Shown here in pieces: positions 6,855 through 14,541 of a stretch of DNA of 15,077 nucleotides (position 1 is the first letter of the stretch; each line of letters starts with the position of its first letter). The notes under the pieces were generated by a model that did no database searches, was not told the origin of the DNA, and saw only the letters and a program-made list of their open reading frames with translations. The translations under genes were made by a program, and so were the position numbers. Origin of the DNA: JBIIJL01 sp044233795 (GTDB lineage: Bacteria; Pseudomonadota; Gammaproteobacteria; Legionellales; Legionellaceae); contig JBIIJL010000053.1 of NCBI GenBank assembly GCA_044233795.1, positions 1 through 15,077 of the forward strand, written 5' to 3'.

Positions 6855-7679
6855 ATGTTTGCAGTATTGTTATTTTTATTTCTTATAACAGTAGCTTATT
6901 TGATAGGCTCCGTGTGTTCTGCAGTCATCGTTTGCCGAATCTTCGATCTCCCCGACCCTCGTAGTGAAGGATCCAAAAATCCTGGTGCAACTAATGTTTT
7001 AAGACTTTCAGGTAAACACTACGCCATTATTGTCTTGTTATCTGACGTGCTTAAAGGATTTTTACCGGTCGTGCTTGCAAAACTCTTAGGTGCGGGGCCA
7101 ATTTTCGTTGGCTTTACATGCCTTGCAGCCGTTATTGGCCACATGTATCCTTTGTTTTTCGAATTTAAAGGAGGCAAGGGTGTTGCCACAGCAATGGGTG
7201 CTTTGCTAGGTTTCCATTTTATGTTGGGGGTGATGGTGGTTGCAACCTGGCTCATCATCGCAAATTTCACCCGTTACTCTTCCCTAGCTTCGATTCTCTC
7301 CATGATGCTCGCTCCTTTTTATTCATTATTTGCTGTCGGAAATGTTGATGCTTTTCTCCCCCTATCATTCATTGCAATTGCCGTCATTTATAAACATCGG
7401 GAAAATTTTGCTCGTCTTGTAGATGGTATCGAACCCAAAATCAACTTCCAAACTATCGTTTTAAATGACAATCTGCCAGAAGCAATACCCAAAGCAAAGA
7501 AGACAGCAACCAAGCCATTGAGCAAGAAAACGACAGCCACAAAGAAGACGACAACTCAAACTACGAAAAAGCCCAAGGAATCTTTACCCAAAGCTACAAC
7601 GAAAATCAAAACTGAAAAACCGGCCACTAAAAAAAAATCAGTGAATACTAAAACAATCGCTAAGAAAACAACGACTTAA
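6855..7679 (+). CDS. plsY: Glycerol-3-phosphate acyltransferase PlsY with Lys/Thr-rich C-terminal tail
   Basis: Integral inner-membrane enzyme that transfers the acyl group of acyl-phosphate to glycerol-3-phosphate, giving lysophosphatidic acid, the entry to phospholipid synthesis. The ATG at 6855 has AGGAGG four bases upstream and starts directly in the first membrane helix; an in-frame ATG at 6786 would add 23 polar residues and is rejected. Conserved motifs are GSVCSAVIVCR (18-28), GSKNPGATNVLR (39-50) and GHMYPLFFEFKGGKGVATA (95-113), among several hydrophobic segments. The core ends near EPKIN (193-197), where the family usually ends at about 200-215 residues. Here it continues to 274 residues with a tail in which positions 211-274 contain 21 Lys and 19 Thr. 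The tail would probably be cytoplasmic; its function is unknown. The neighbouring tsaD is the usual partner of plsY in gammaproteobacteria. Confidence 0.95.
   Translation: MFAVLLFLFLITVAYLIGSVCSAVIVCRIFDLPDPRSEGSKNPGATNVLRLSGKHYAIIVLLSDVLKGFLPVVLAKLLGAGPIFVGFTCLAAVIGHMYPLFFEFKGGKGVATAMGALLGFHFMLGVMVVATWLIIANFTRYSSLASILSMMLAPFYSLFAVGNVDAFLPLSFIAIAVIYKHRENFARLVDGIEPKINFQTIVLNDNLPEAIPKAKKTATKPLSKKTTATKKTTTQTTKKPKESLPKATTKIKTEKPATKKKSVNTKTIAKKTTT
7485..7676 (+). other. Low-complexity Lys/Thr/Pro-coding tail of plsY
   Basis: These 192 bases encode the last 64 residues of PlsY, 40 of which are Lys or Thr, in irregular KKTT, TTKKP and KPATKK units. The plus strand is rich in A and C, unlike the membrane-coding part before it. 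The composition resembles histone-H1-like or AlgP-like tails. Variation in length by replication slippage is plausible; binding to nucleic acid or to anionic lipid is only a guess. Confidence 0.8.
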
Positions 7680-7723
7680 AAATATTCATCCGGGCTTAAG
7701 TCTTAACGCTAAGGCCTGATTAC

Positions 7724-8743
7724 TTACTCGACGACATTCAACGGCCAGCGAGGGCGAACATCAATGCCCAATGACTCATCTTTCTCACCTTGTAATAAAT
7801 GCAAGCAACCAGTATAAGCAACCATCGCTCCATTATCTGTACAATACTCAGGTTTGGGGAAAAACACAGCCCCTTTTATTTCTTCGAGCAAAGCCACAAG
7901 CCTAGTTCGTAACGCACGGTTCGCACCAACACCTCCGGCCACGACTAAATTATGAATACCAGTCTGCTCGATCGCTCGTTGACATTTGATCAACAAAGTA
8001 TCAATTACGGCATCTTGAAATGATGCTGCAATTAGCCCCCTTGCATCATGGTCCTGGTTGCTCGCTTGCCAGGTATTTAACAAATGTGTTTTAAGGCCAC
8101 TAAAACTAAAATCAAGACCTGGTCTGTCGGTCATTGGCCGAGGAAAATGCAGCAAAGCTTTATTCAGCACATTAAATTCATCAGCACAATTGGCCAATTT
8201 TGCACCTCCTGGGTAAGGAAATCCCATTAATTTTGCGCATTTATCAAAAGCTTCACCCACTGCGTCATCTAAAGTATCACCCATGAGCTCGTATTGACCC
8301 AAACCATGAGCTAAGATGAGCTGAGTATGACCACCAGAAACGAGTAATGCAATAAATGGGAATTTTAGCGAAGTGGCGTTAAGCATAGACACCAAAACAT
8401 GTGCTTCAAGATGATGAATTGCGAGTGCTGGAACGCCTATTGAAAAAGCTAGGCTTTTGGCAAATGTTGCCCCTGTAAGCAGCGCACCAACGAGCCCCGG
8501 GCCTGCTGTGTAGGCAATTGCATCAAGATCAGTCACCTTGAGGGAGGCTGCACTTAAAGCCTCATCAAGCAATGGAACGATATGTTGTACATGATCACGT
8601 GATGCTAACTCAGGCACCACACCACCATATGCTTGGTGTGTTTTAACTTGCGAAAATAAACTATCTGCTAACAACCCTTCTTTATCATCATAAATCGCAA
8701 TCCCTGTTTCATCACAGGAGGACTCGATACCTAAGACTCGCAT
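7724..8743 (-). CDS. tsaD: tRNA N6-adenosine threonylcarbamoyltransferase subunit TsaD
   Basis: Catalytic subunit of the TsaBDE complex, which transfers threonylcarbamoyl from threonylcarbamoyl-AMP to adenosine 37 of ANN-decoding tRNAs (t6A). The 339-residue protein starts MRVLGIESSCDETGIAIYD, the family's ASKHA phosphate-binding beginning. Metal ligands are His111 and His115 in HHLEAH and the C-terminal Asp303 in CTDNGAM. LVSGGHTQL, GEAFDK and GGVGANRALR are also present, and nothing looks degraded. Two adjacent ATGs occur at 8746 and 8743. The second is preferred because AGGTG then has usable spacing and the protein starts as in E. coli. It converges on plsY with 44 bases between. In E. coli tsaD directly faces rpsU; here an adenosine-deaminase-like gene lies between them. 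Confidence 0.97.
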   Translation of the reverse strand: MRVLGIESSCDETGIAIYDDKEGLLADSLFSQVKTHQAYGGVVPELASRDHVQHIVPLLDEALSAASLKVTDLDAIAYTAGPGLVGALLTGATFAKSLAFSIGVPALAIHHLEAHVLVSMLNATSLKFPFIALLVSGGHTQLILAHGLGQYELMGDTLDDAVGEAFDKCAKLMGFPYPGGAKLANCADEFNVLNKALLHFPRPMTDRPGLDFSFSGLKTHLLNTWQASNQDHDARGLIAASFQDAVIDTLLIKCQRAIEQTGIHNLVVAGGVGANRALRTRLVALLEEIKGAVFFPKPEYCTDNGAMVAYTGCLHLLQGEKDESLGIDVRPRWPLNVVE

Positions 8744-8828
8744 CATTCACCTACTCATTATATTTTCATGATTCAATCGATTATGGCCAACTCTAGGCCA
8801 ACAAACTTGAACATGTGGATCTGAATAT

Positions 8829-8834
8829 ATTATA
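8829..8834 (-). promoter_or_regulatory. Candidate -10 element for tsaD
   Basis: On the minus strand a perfect TATAAT occurs immediately after the stop codon of the upstream deaminase-like gene, about 85 bases before tsaD. The hexamer 17 bases upstream (TCGTTT, inside the deaminase gene) is a poor -35. This would let tsaD be transcribed independently of its upstream neighbour. It rests on the -10 match alone. Confidence 0.3.
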
Positions 8835-8835
8835 C

Positions 8836-9867
8836 CTATTTAGGCGCACGAAAACGAAACGTTGCCTGATGCCTCTTGATAGCTTGTGAATCAAGGTTTT
8901 TGGCATTTGTAAAAAAGCGAAGTAAATGAGCAAACTCCATGTCAGCTGAAGCGCCAAAAATCATCTCATCATCAGTACCACCGACCAGAGGCTCACTTAG
9001 ATCGCCATATACACGAGACACAGGATGTGGTTCTCGTTCAAGATGCCAATTTAATTTACTATGACAAGTGGGACATACCTCGATTGGAAGATTAAGATCG
9101 CGGATCCTTGCTTGTTGCATTTCAGTTAAAAATATACAATGCCCAAGGCGCATGCGTCCCTGTAATGATAATTTATGGCTTTTAAACCAAGCTTCTACAG
9201 TGTCCAACACGACATCAGTATCCTGCCTCTCAAGCTCGCTATCTGACTCAGCCAAATGAATGGCAATACCAACACCGCTTTGTAAAGCGAGATTAATCAC
9301 TTTCCCTAAAACAACACCGGTTAGCGTCCTTTTGCAAGCAGGATTTCCAGAAATATCCAACCCCACTAAGACAGAACTCGGCGAACTTTTTATACGATCT
9401 ATAAAATACACTGCATCATCTAACCCGTGCAATGTTCTATCAAGACTCAACAATCCAACAGAACACTTATTTAGTCCCTGATTTTGATTTGCTGCAAGTA
9501 ATCCCGCCTCAAACGCATCGATATACTGGTCGCGCGGCCCTGCTCCAATTGCTTTGGGTGTCGTTCTAATTTCTAAATAGCTTGCAGCCGAATGAGTGAT
9601 AACATCAATTGTACCCTCAGTAATATCTGATAGATCTTGAATTATCTGATGAATCAAACCAAACTGCTTCCAAACCATCTCTATTAATTCGGCCCCATAT
9701 CCAAATGCAGGTTGCATTGCTGTTTGCTTAAGATAATTATCTCTCAAGAAAACGAGCTCTTCATAAATTGCCTCACATTGATGCTTAATTGCCATCCGCT
9801 TTAAAAATTCAAGGCTAAAACTACCATTCAAATGACAATGCAAATCGCTAGTATAACTTTCAAACAT
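8836..9867 (-). CDS. Divergent adenosine-deaminase-family amidohydrolase (ADAL/MAPDA-like)
   Basis: A 343-residue metal-dependent deaminase of the adenosine/AMP deaminase superfamily. Probable zinc ligands are His10 and His12 (DLHCHLNGS), His204 (IHLAE) and Asp299. Catalytic candidates are Glu207, His243 (LGHCIF) and Asp300 (GGTDDEMIF). The HLNGS start resembles ADAL, the N6-methyl-AMP deaminase, more than classic adenosine deaminase. Two usual motifs are altered: the CPTSN segment reads CPTCHSKLNW (265-274), and the residues before the Asp pair are GGT rather than the usual NT or ST. The fold and hydrolytic deamination of a purine-like substrate are well supported, but the substrate is unknown. 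A weak AGG precedes the ATG. It lies 92 bases upstream of tsaD on the same strand and diverges from rpsU, a place where E. coli has no gene. A link to modified-nucleotide salvage or tRNA modification is speculative. Confidence 0.85.
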   Translation of the reverse strand: MFESYTSDLHCHLNGSFSLEFLKRMAIKHQCEAIYEELVFLRDNYLKQTAMQPAFGYGAELIEMVWKQFGLIHQIIQDLSDITEGTIDVITHSAASYLEIRTTPKAIGAGPRDQYIDAFEAGLLAANQNQGLNKCSVGLLSLDRTLHGLDDAVYFIDRIKSSPSSVLVGLDISGNPACKRTLTGVVLGKVINLALQSGVGIAIHLAESDSELERQDTDVVLDTVEAWFKSHKLSLQGRMRLGHCIFLTEMQQARIRDLNLPIEVCPTCHSKLNWHLEREPHPVSRVYGDLSEPLVGGTDDEMIFGASADMEFAHLLRFFTNAKNLDSQAIKRHQATFRFRAPK

Positions 9868-9972
9868 TATTAGCCTAAAATATAAATGAAGGGAGTTATT
9901 CTAACGATAATTGATATTGCTTAGAAGAGATAACTCATCAAGGAGAAAATCGAAGAAAATGTGTGATTAGAC

Positions 9973-10001
9973 TTGACGCCAAGGCTTACTCGCACTAAAA
10001 T
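9973..10001 (+). promoter_or_regulatory. Sigma-70 promoter of the rpsU-yqeY-dnaG-rpoD operon
   Basis: TTGACG (9973-9978) and TAAAAT (9996-10001) are separated by exactly 17 bases, each one mismatch from consensus. The bases after the -10 (TGCGACC) are GC-rich, as in discriminators of promoters under stringent control. The predicted start near 10008 gives a leader of about 37 bases before rpsU. Confidence 0.7.
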
Positions 10002-10044
10002 TGCGACCTTGTTGTGATTGATGAATAAACCAGAGGACTGTTTA

Positions 10045-10272
10045 ATGCCCACCGTTCGCGTGAAAGAAGGCGAAAATCCAGAATACGCATTGCGTCGTTT
10101 TAAACGCTCTTGCGAAAAAGCAGGGATACTCACTGAATTGCGTCGCAGAGAGTTTTATGAAAAGCCCACCGCTGAACGCAAGCGTAAACAAGCAGCAGCC
10201 GTTAAACGACATTTAAAGAAAATATCTCGTGACACATCAGCACGTCGCCCTGTAAAGCACAGACGCAAATAG
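10045..10272 (+). CDS. rpsU: 30S ribosomal protein bS21
   Basis: Small, very basic protein of the 30S platform, next to the anti-Shine-Dalgarno end of 16S rRNA, involved in initiation. The 75 residues start MPTVRVKEGENPEYALRRFK and contain RRREFYEKPTAERKRKQAAAVKRH, which is diagnostic. The C-terminus is Arg/Lys-rich (ARRPVKHRRK). The ATG at 10045 is set by the family's MP[TV] start and by GAGGA at 10033-10037; upstream in-frame ATGs at 10018 and 10021 would add unrelated residues. It is the first gene of the macromolecular-synthesis operon, followed by yqeY after two bases. Confidence 0.97.
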   Translation: MPTVRVKEGENPEYALRRFKRSCEKAGILTELRRREFYEKPTAERKRKQAAAVKRHLKKISRDTSARRPVKHRRK

Positions 10273-10274
10273 TC

Positions 10275-10718
10275 ATGACGATCAAAAAGCAGTTAAATGC
10301 TGATCTCATAACTGCAATGCGTGCTCAAGACAAGAAATCTTTAAGCGCTCTTAGGCTCATCACAGCTGCAATTAAGCAAATTGAAGTTGATGAGCGCATA
10401 GAGGTTGATGACTCAAGATTACTGGCCATTCTGGACAAACTTGCCAAACAAAGAAAAGAATCTATTAGCCAATTCACATCTGCAGGTCGTATCGACCTAG
10501 TAGAACAAGAAGAGTTTGAACTTGAACTTATTAATCAGTATCTACCCGAACCGATATCTGATCAAGAGTTAACAAGGATTGTAGAGAACACAATTCAAGA
10601 CCTTGTGGCTGAAAAAATTAGTGATATGGGTAAAGTGATGGCTCAATTAAAGCCCCTGTTGCAAGGTCGAGCAGACATGGGTAAAGTCAGCGCGATGTTA
10701 AAAAGCAAACTTAGTTAG
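10275..10718 (+). CDS. GatB/YqeY domain protein
   Basis: A 147-residue, largely helical protein of the YqeY family, related to the C-terminal tail domain of GatB, the subunit of the tRNA-dependent amidotransferase that contacts tRNA. Typical sequence includes the N-terminal helix (LNADLITAMRAQDKKSLSALRLI), KQRKESISQFTSAGRIDLVEQE, LINQYLPEPIS and the C-terminal DMGKVMAQLKPLLQGRADMGKVSAMLK. Its function is not established; a role in tRNA or ribosome metabolism is inferred from the domain and from its frequent place between rpsU and dnaG. The start has no clear Shine-Dalgarno and lies two bases after the rpsU stop, so translation is probably coupled. A 50-base gap separates it from dnaG; no terminator is evident there, only a repeated CATGTAC (10735 and 10752). 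Confidence 0.93.
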   Translation: MTIKKQLNADLITAMRAQDKKSLSALRLITAAIKQIEVDERIEVDDSRLLAILDKLAKQRKESISQFTSAGRIDLVEQEEFELELINQYLPEPISDQELTRIVENTIQDLVAEKISDMGKVMAQLKPLLQGRADMGKVSAMLKSKLS

Positions 10719-10768
10719 TATAAATCAAACCCTCATGTACCCCAAATACACCATGTACAGGACCTACA

Positions 10769-12496
10769 ATGATCGGTTTAATCCCGCGCTCCTTCATTGA
10801 TGAAATACTCAATCGTACAGATATCGTTGAATTTATCGATAGCTTTGTGCCTCTAAAAAAAAGTGGCAATAGCCATGTTACTTGTTGCCCTTTTCATAAT
10901 GAAAAAACCCCCTCATTTAATGTTGTACCCAAAAATCAGTATTATCACTGTTTTGGGTGCGGGAACAGCGGCAATGCGATTAGCTTTGCCATGAACTACT
11001 TACATTTAAGTTTTTCTGAAGCGGTTGAAACCTTAGCTCAACGTTTGGGTTTGCAGGTACCGCGTGAAGGGCAATCTGCGAAACAACAGCCTTCTCATAG
11101 TCTTTACCATTTTTTAAACAAGGTTGCGCGGTTTTACCAAATTAATTTGCGCCGTGATGGCCTTGATGCGATCAATTATTTGAAAAATCGTGGGGTAAAT
11201 GGTGAGATGGCACGTCTTTTTGGATTAGGATACGCGTCTTCTGCCTGGCATACCTTGGAGCACCAATTTGAAGGGCACCAGCATGAACTCATTGCATCAG
11301 GCATGATCATTTCCAAGGACAGTGGCAAACACTATGACCGATACCGACACCGAATCATGTTTCCCATCCACGATAGGAAAGGCCGCATCATTGGATTTGG
11401 CGGTCGAGCCATCGATAGTAGTCAAAAACCAAAATATTTGAACTCACCAGAAACGGCAATTTTTCAAAAAAGTCGTGAATTGTACGGCTTGCACCAAATA
11501 CTCCAACATCAACAGAGCATTTCAAGCATTGTTATTGTAGAAGGCTACCTAGACGTTATAGCCCTTGCCCAGCATGGTATCCTCAATGCAGTTGCAACAC
11601 TAGGCACAACAACGAGCACCTATCATATTCAACTCCTAAGCAAACATACCAAAAAACTATTATTTTGCTTTGATGGCGATGCCGCGGGCAGACAAGCAGC
11701 CTGGAAAGCACTCGATAGCAGTCTTCCACATTTAAACGCAGGCCTTGATATTAATTTTATTTTCTTACCTGAAGGCCAAGATCCTGATAGCCTCATTCGC
11801 AAAGAGGGACGCGAAAAATTCCTCTTAAGATATAACAGCGCAACCCCATTGCATCGGTTTTTTTTCAATAGTCTAACAGAGAGTGATGAGCACAACAGCA
11901 TTGCACAGAAAAGCCAGATAGTGAATAAAGCCAAACCTTATCTTGCAAAAATGTCTGACGGACCTTACAAGCAACTTTTGGTTGACGAACTTGCAAGGCT
12001 TACACACATTGAATCACATCGACTTTGGCAATTGCTTATGGATAAATTTTCTGCAACAACAACAGAAGTAAAACCTGCAATTGAGCGCACGCCAATCCGT
12101 ATAGCTATCGCGATCCTATTACAACACCCTGAAATTCTTGCAGAATGTGGTCAAGCAATCCGCGCGGAATTACTCGATATTCAACATCAACGTGTGTTGA
12201 AAACACTAATGGAACAGATCTACAAAACACCTACTATCAACACTGCGGCCTTAGTTGAAGCATGGCGTGAGTCTCCTATTTTTGAAGCAATAGCCTCACT
12301 TGCAGCTTGGGATCATCAAGTACCTGAAAGTGCGTTAAGACATGAATTCAATGACATTGTTCTTTTCTTGATCAAACAGAATCGTGAGCATGCAGCAACT
12401 CAGCTAATGAAAAAAGCACGCACGGAAGGTTTATCTGACCTTGAGCGTCTTCAGCTGCAGGAAATACTGAAAGAAAGGCACCGAGCATCAGAATAA
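10769..12496 (+). CDS. dnaG: DNA primase
   Basis: Synthesises RNA primers for leading-strand initiation and Okazaki fragments, recruited by the DnaB helicase. The 575-residue protein has all three domains. The zinc-binding CHC2 domain carries Cys40, His43, Cys61 and Cys64 (CPFHNEKTPSF, then HCFGCGNSGNAISF). The TOPRIM catalytic core has Glu258 (IVEGYLDVIAL) and the acidic residues Asp302, Asp304, Asp338 and Asp340 (CFDGDAAGR, PEGQDPDSL). The helical C-terminal domain from about 440 binds helicase. All metal-binding acidic residues are present. AGGA at 10759-10762 lies 6 bases before the ATG. It is co-transcribed with rpsU and rpoD in the conserved operon, where dnaG is normally the least expressed member. 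Confidence 0.98.
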   Translation: MIGLIPRSFIDEILNRTDIVEFIDSFVPLKKSGNSHVTCCPFHNEKTPSFNVVPKNQYYHCFGCGNSGNAISFAMNYLHLSFSEAVETLAQRLGLQVPREGQSAKQQPSHSLYHFLNKVARFYQINLRRDGLDAINYLKNRGVNGEMARLFGLGYASSAWHTLEHQFEGHQHELIASGMIISKDSGKHYDRYRHRIMFPIHDRKGRIIGFGGRAIDSSQKPKYLNSPETAIFQKSRELYGLHQILQHQQSISSIVIVEGYLDVIALAQHGILNAVATLGTTTSTYHIQLLSKHTKKLLFCFDGDAAGRQAAWKALDSSLPHLNAGLDINFIFLPEGQDPDSLIRKEGREKFLLRYNSATPLHRFFFNSLTESDEHNSIAQKSQIVNKAKPYLAKMSDGPYKQLLVDELARLTHIESHRLWQLLMDKFSATTTEVKPAIERTPIRIAIAILLQHPEILAECGQAIRAELLDIQHQRVLKTLMEQIYKTPTINTAALVEAWRESPIFEAIASLAAWDHQVPESALRHEFNDIVLFLIKQNREHAATQLMKKARTEGLSDLERLQLQEILKERHRASE

Positions 12497-12521
12497 GCTA
12501 GCATGTTTAATTAAGGCGGTT

Positions 12522-12527
12522 TATAAT
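12522..12527 (+). promoter_or_regulatory. Candidate internal -10 element for rpoD
   Basis: A perfect TATAAT lies in the 80-base AT-rich dnaG-rpoD gap, 50 bases before the rpoD ATG. The hexamer at 17-base spacing (TAGCAT, 12499-12504) is a weak -35. Internal promoters for rpoD are known in the E. coli operon. No sigma-32-type sequence was recognised. Confidence 0.3.
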
Positions 12528-12576
12528 TAATTCATTTTTCTAGGTTTTAAACCCAAATTTATAAGTATTTATCATC

Positions 12577-14439
12577 ATGAGCGAACAAGATCAGCAGCGC
12601 ATCACAAAAGTTATCAGCTTAGGAAAAGATCAAAATTACCTTACCTATGCCCAAATTAATGACCTCCTACCAAACATCGTTGACACAGAACATTTTGATG
12701 TCATCATCAGCATGCTAGAAGGGATGAACATCAAAGTATTCGAACAACCACCGAGTGACGATGAGTTGGCACTTCTTGGTAACACCGAAGAGGCACCTGA
12801 GGACGTTGAAGAAGCAGCCGCAGTGCTTGCATCTGTTGATAAAGAGACTGGCCGTACGACCGATCCAGTCCGGATGTACATGCGTGAGATGGGAACAGTA
12901 GAGTTGCTTACTCGCGAGGGTGAAATTCGTATTGCCAAGCGGATTGAAGAAGGCATATACCAAGTCTTGCGTTCACTTGCAAACTACCCTGAAACAGTAC
13001 AGCTTGTTCTTGAAGATTATGAGCGGGTGCTTGTTGAAGAAATGCGCCTGAACGAAATCATCAGTGGTTTTGCCGACATAGAGGAAGAAGCTCCTCCATC
13101 GAATATTGGTTCTATGTTAGATGAGTCACAACAAGATGACCCAACTGATACGACAGTGCTTCCTGAAGATGATAGCGAAGATGGCGAGGGGGTCATTTCA
13201 GGCGTTGATGATGGACCGAATCTTGAACAAGCAAAAGCATATTTTGACGAACTGCAAACGTGTTTTGCCGCTGCGATGGCCTCTCTAAAAGAGTATGGTC
13301 GAACCACATCAAAAACCGTTGAGCTATTGACGCTCATGTCAGAATCCTTCCTCAAATTAAAGCTCACATCAAGACAAGTTGATAAACTTACTAAACATTT
13401 TAGAGAGCTGCGTAATCACATTCGTGAGTTTGAGCGTAATATTATGCGTTTGTGTATTGAAAAAGCTCGAATACCTCGAAAGATATTTATTGAAACATTT
13501 CCAGGCCAGGAAACAGATTTGACTTGGCTTGAAACTCTGATAAAAAAACATGAAAACAAACTTGAGTTGTCGCGTATTGCAGAGCAAAGTGAGGAAATCA
13601 AACAACTACAATCGAGACTGCTATCCTTTGAACAAGAGTATGGTCTTACTATCAGCGAAATCAAAGAAATCAACCGACAAATGTCGATAGGCGAAGCCAA
13701 AGCTCGTCGTGCCAAAAAAGAAATGGTTGAAGCAAATTTACGCTTGGTTATTTCTATCGCTAAAAAATACACCAATCGAGGTTTGCAGTTTTTAGATTTA
13801 ATCCAAGAAGGCAACATTGGTCTGATGAAAGCTGTTGATAAATTTGAATATCGGCGTGGATATAAATTCTCTACCTATGCAACTTGGTGGATACGCCAAG
13901 CTATCACCCGATCTATTGCCGACCAAGCGCGCACCATTCGCATACCAGTACACATGATTGAAACAATCAACAAATTAAATCGTATTTCTCGGCAAATTTT
14001 ACAAGAAACAGGTAGAGAAGCAACGCCTGAAGAGTTGGCCGAAAAAATGGAATTGAGCGAAGATAAAATACGAAAGGTTCTAAAAATAGCTAAAGAGCCC
14101 ATCTCTATGGAAACACCCGTTGGCGACGATGATGATTCGCACTTGGGTGATTTTATTGAAGACAACAACATTGAGTCACCTATTGATAGAGCAACGGCTG
14201 AAGGACTTAGAGAAGCTACTTTAGAAATTCTAGAGACCTTAACTCCACGAGAAGCAAAAGTACTACGCATGAGATTTGGTATAGAAATGAACACTGATCA
14301 TACTCTAGAAGAAGTTGGCAAGCAGTTCGATGTAACGCGTGAGCGAATCCGTCAAATTGAAGCCAAGGCACTCCGTAAACTTAGACACCCCTCACGCTCT
14401 GAGAAGCTTCGCAGTTTTCTTGAGGGGGATGAAAGCTAG
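12577..14439 (+). CDS. rpoD: RNA polymerase primary sigma factor (sigma-70)
   Basis: Vegetative sigma factor that directs core RNA polymerase to housekeeping promoters. The 620 residues are close to E. coli RpoD (613). In order: region 1.1 (residues 1-80); region 1.2 (DPVRMYMREMGTVELLTREGE from 96); the large acidic non-conserved region to about 365; regions 2.1-2.4 (EMVEANLRLVISIAKKYTNR from 382, with the core-binding and -10-melting segment ending in TYATWWIRQAITRSIADQAR); region 3; and region 4.2 near 586-602 (VTRERIRQIEAKALRKL), the -35-reading helix-turn-helix. The C-terminal LRSFLEGDES is typical of the group 1 sigma factors. No convincing Shine-Dalgarno precedes the ATG; the bases are ATAAGTATTTATCATC. 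As last gene of the operon, it is followed by decayed mobile DNA and no clear terminator. Confidence 0.98.
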   Translation: MSEQDQQRITKVISLGKDQNYLTYAQINDLLPNIVDTEHFDVIISMLEGMNIKVFEQPPSDDELALLGNTEEAPEDVEEAAAVLASVDKETGRTTDPVRMYMREMGTVELLTREGEIRIAKRIEEGIYQVLRSLANYPETVQLVLEDYERVLVEEMRLNEIISGFADIEEEAPPSNIGSMLDESQQDDPTDTTVLPEDDSEDGEGVISGVDDGPNLEQAKAYFDELQTCFAAAMASLKEYGRTTSKTVELLTLMSESFLKLKLTSRQVDKLTKHFRELRNHIREFERNIMRLCIEKARIPRKIFIETFPGQETDLTWLETLIKKHENKLELSRIAEQSEEIKQLQSRLLSFEQEYGLTISEIKEINRQMSIGEAKARRAKKEMVEANLRLVISIAKKYTNRGLQFLDLIQEGNIGLMKAVDKFEYRRGYKFSTYATWWIRQAITRSIADQARTIRIPVHMIETINKLNRISRQILQETGREATPEELAEKMELSEDKIRKVLKIAKEPISMETPVGDDDDSHLGDFIEDNNIESPIDRATAEGLREATLEILETLTPREAKVLRMRFGIEMNTDHTLEEVGKQFDVTRERIRQIEAKALRKLRHPSRSEKLRSFLEGDES

Positions 14440-14515
14440 GTGTTGGTGGCTAAATAGATATTTAACCTCAAAGCAGCATAGAAAGTGAATCTGTACATAA
14501 CAAAAAAGTCTGTCA

Positions 14516-14533
14516 TGCCCGCTCAGGTGGGCA
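14516..14533. repeat. REP-like palindrome (TGCCCGC stem)
   Basis: TGCCCGC (14516-14522), loop TCAG and GTGGGCA (14527-14533) form a 7-bp stem with one G-U or mismatched pair. With its flanks (GTCA before, GCCGTC after) it looks like a degenerate copy of the dispersed GTCATGCCCGC...GCGGGCATCC palindromes common in Legionella, Coxiella and other genomes. On the minus strand it follows directly after the GIY-YIG pseudogene stop, and six T's (14507-14502) begin 8 bases beyond the stem, so it could have served as that gene's terminator. The rest of 14440-14515 holds only a weak AT hairpin (14451-14464). Confidence 0.6.
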
Positions 14534-14541
14534 GCCGTCTA

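Noticed and set aside
7680..7723. Bidirectional terminator between plsY and tsaD
   Set aside because: GGCCTTAG/CTTAAGCC pairs at only 6 of 8 positions and no T-run follows on either strand.
8784..8802. TGGCC/GGCCA dyad and GGCCAAC direct repeat upstream of tsaD
   Set aside because: Five-base arms and two seven-base copies are too short to argue for function without comparative data.
9893..9936. GAGTTAT / ATAACTC inverted repeat between the deaminase-like gene and rpsU
   Set aside because: Seven-base arms 30 bases apart in AT-rich DNA are expected by chance.
10018..10044. Longer bS21 starting at 10018 or 10021
   Set aside because: The added residues (MNKPEDCL) do not match the family, and the GAGGA box fits only the ATG at 10045.
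12645..13367. Long antisense open frames inside rpoD
   Set aside because: They are opposite a fully conserved sigma-70 gene, have Ser-rich shadow composition and no ribosome binding site or family resemblance.
14440..14470. Intrinsic terminator after rpoD
   Set aside because: The only hairpin, TAAATA/TATTTA at 14451-14464, is short, AT-only with a 2-base loop, and has no T-run.
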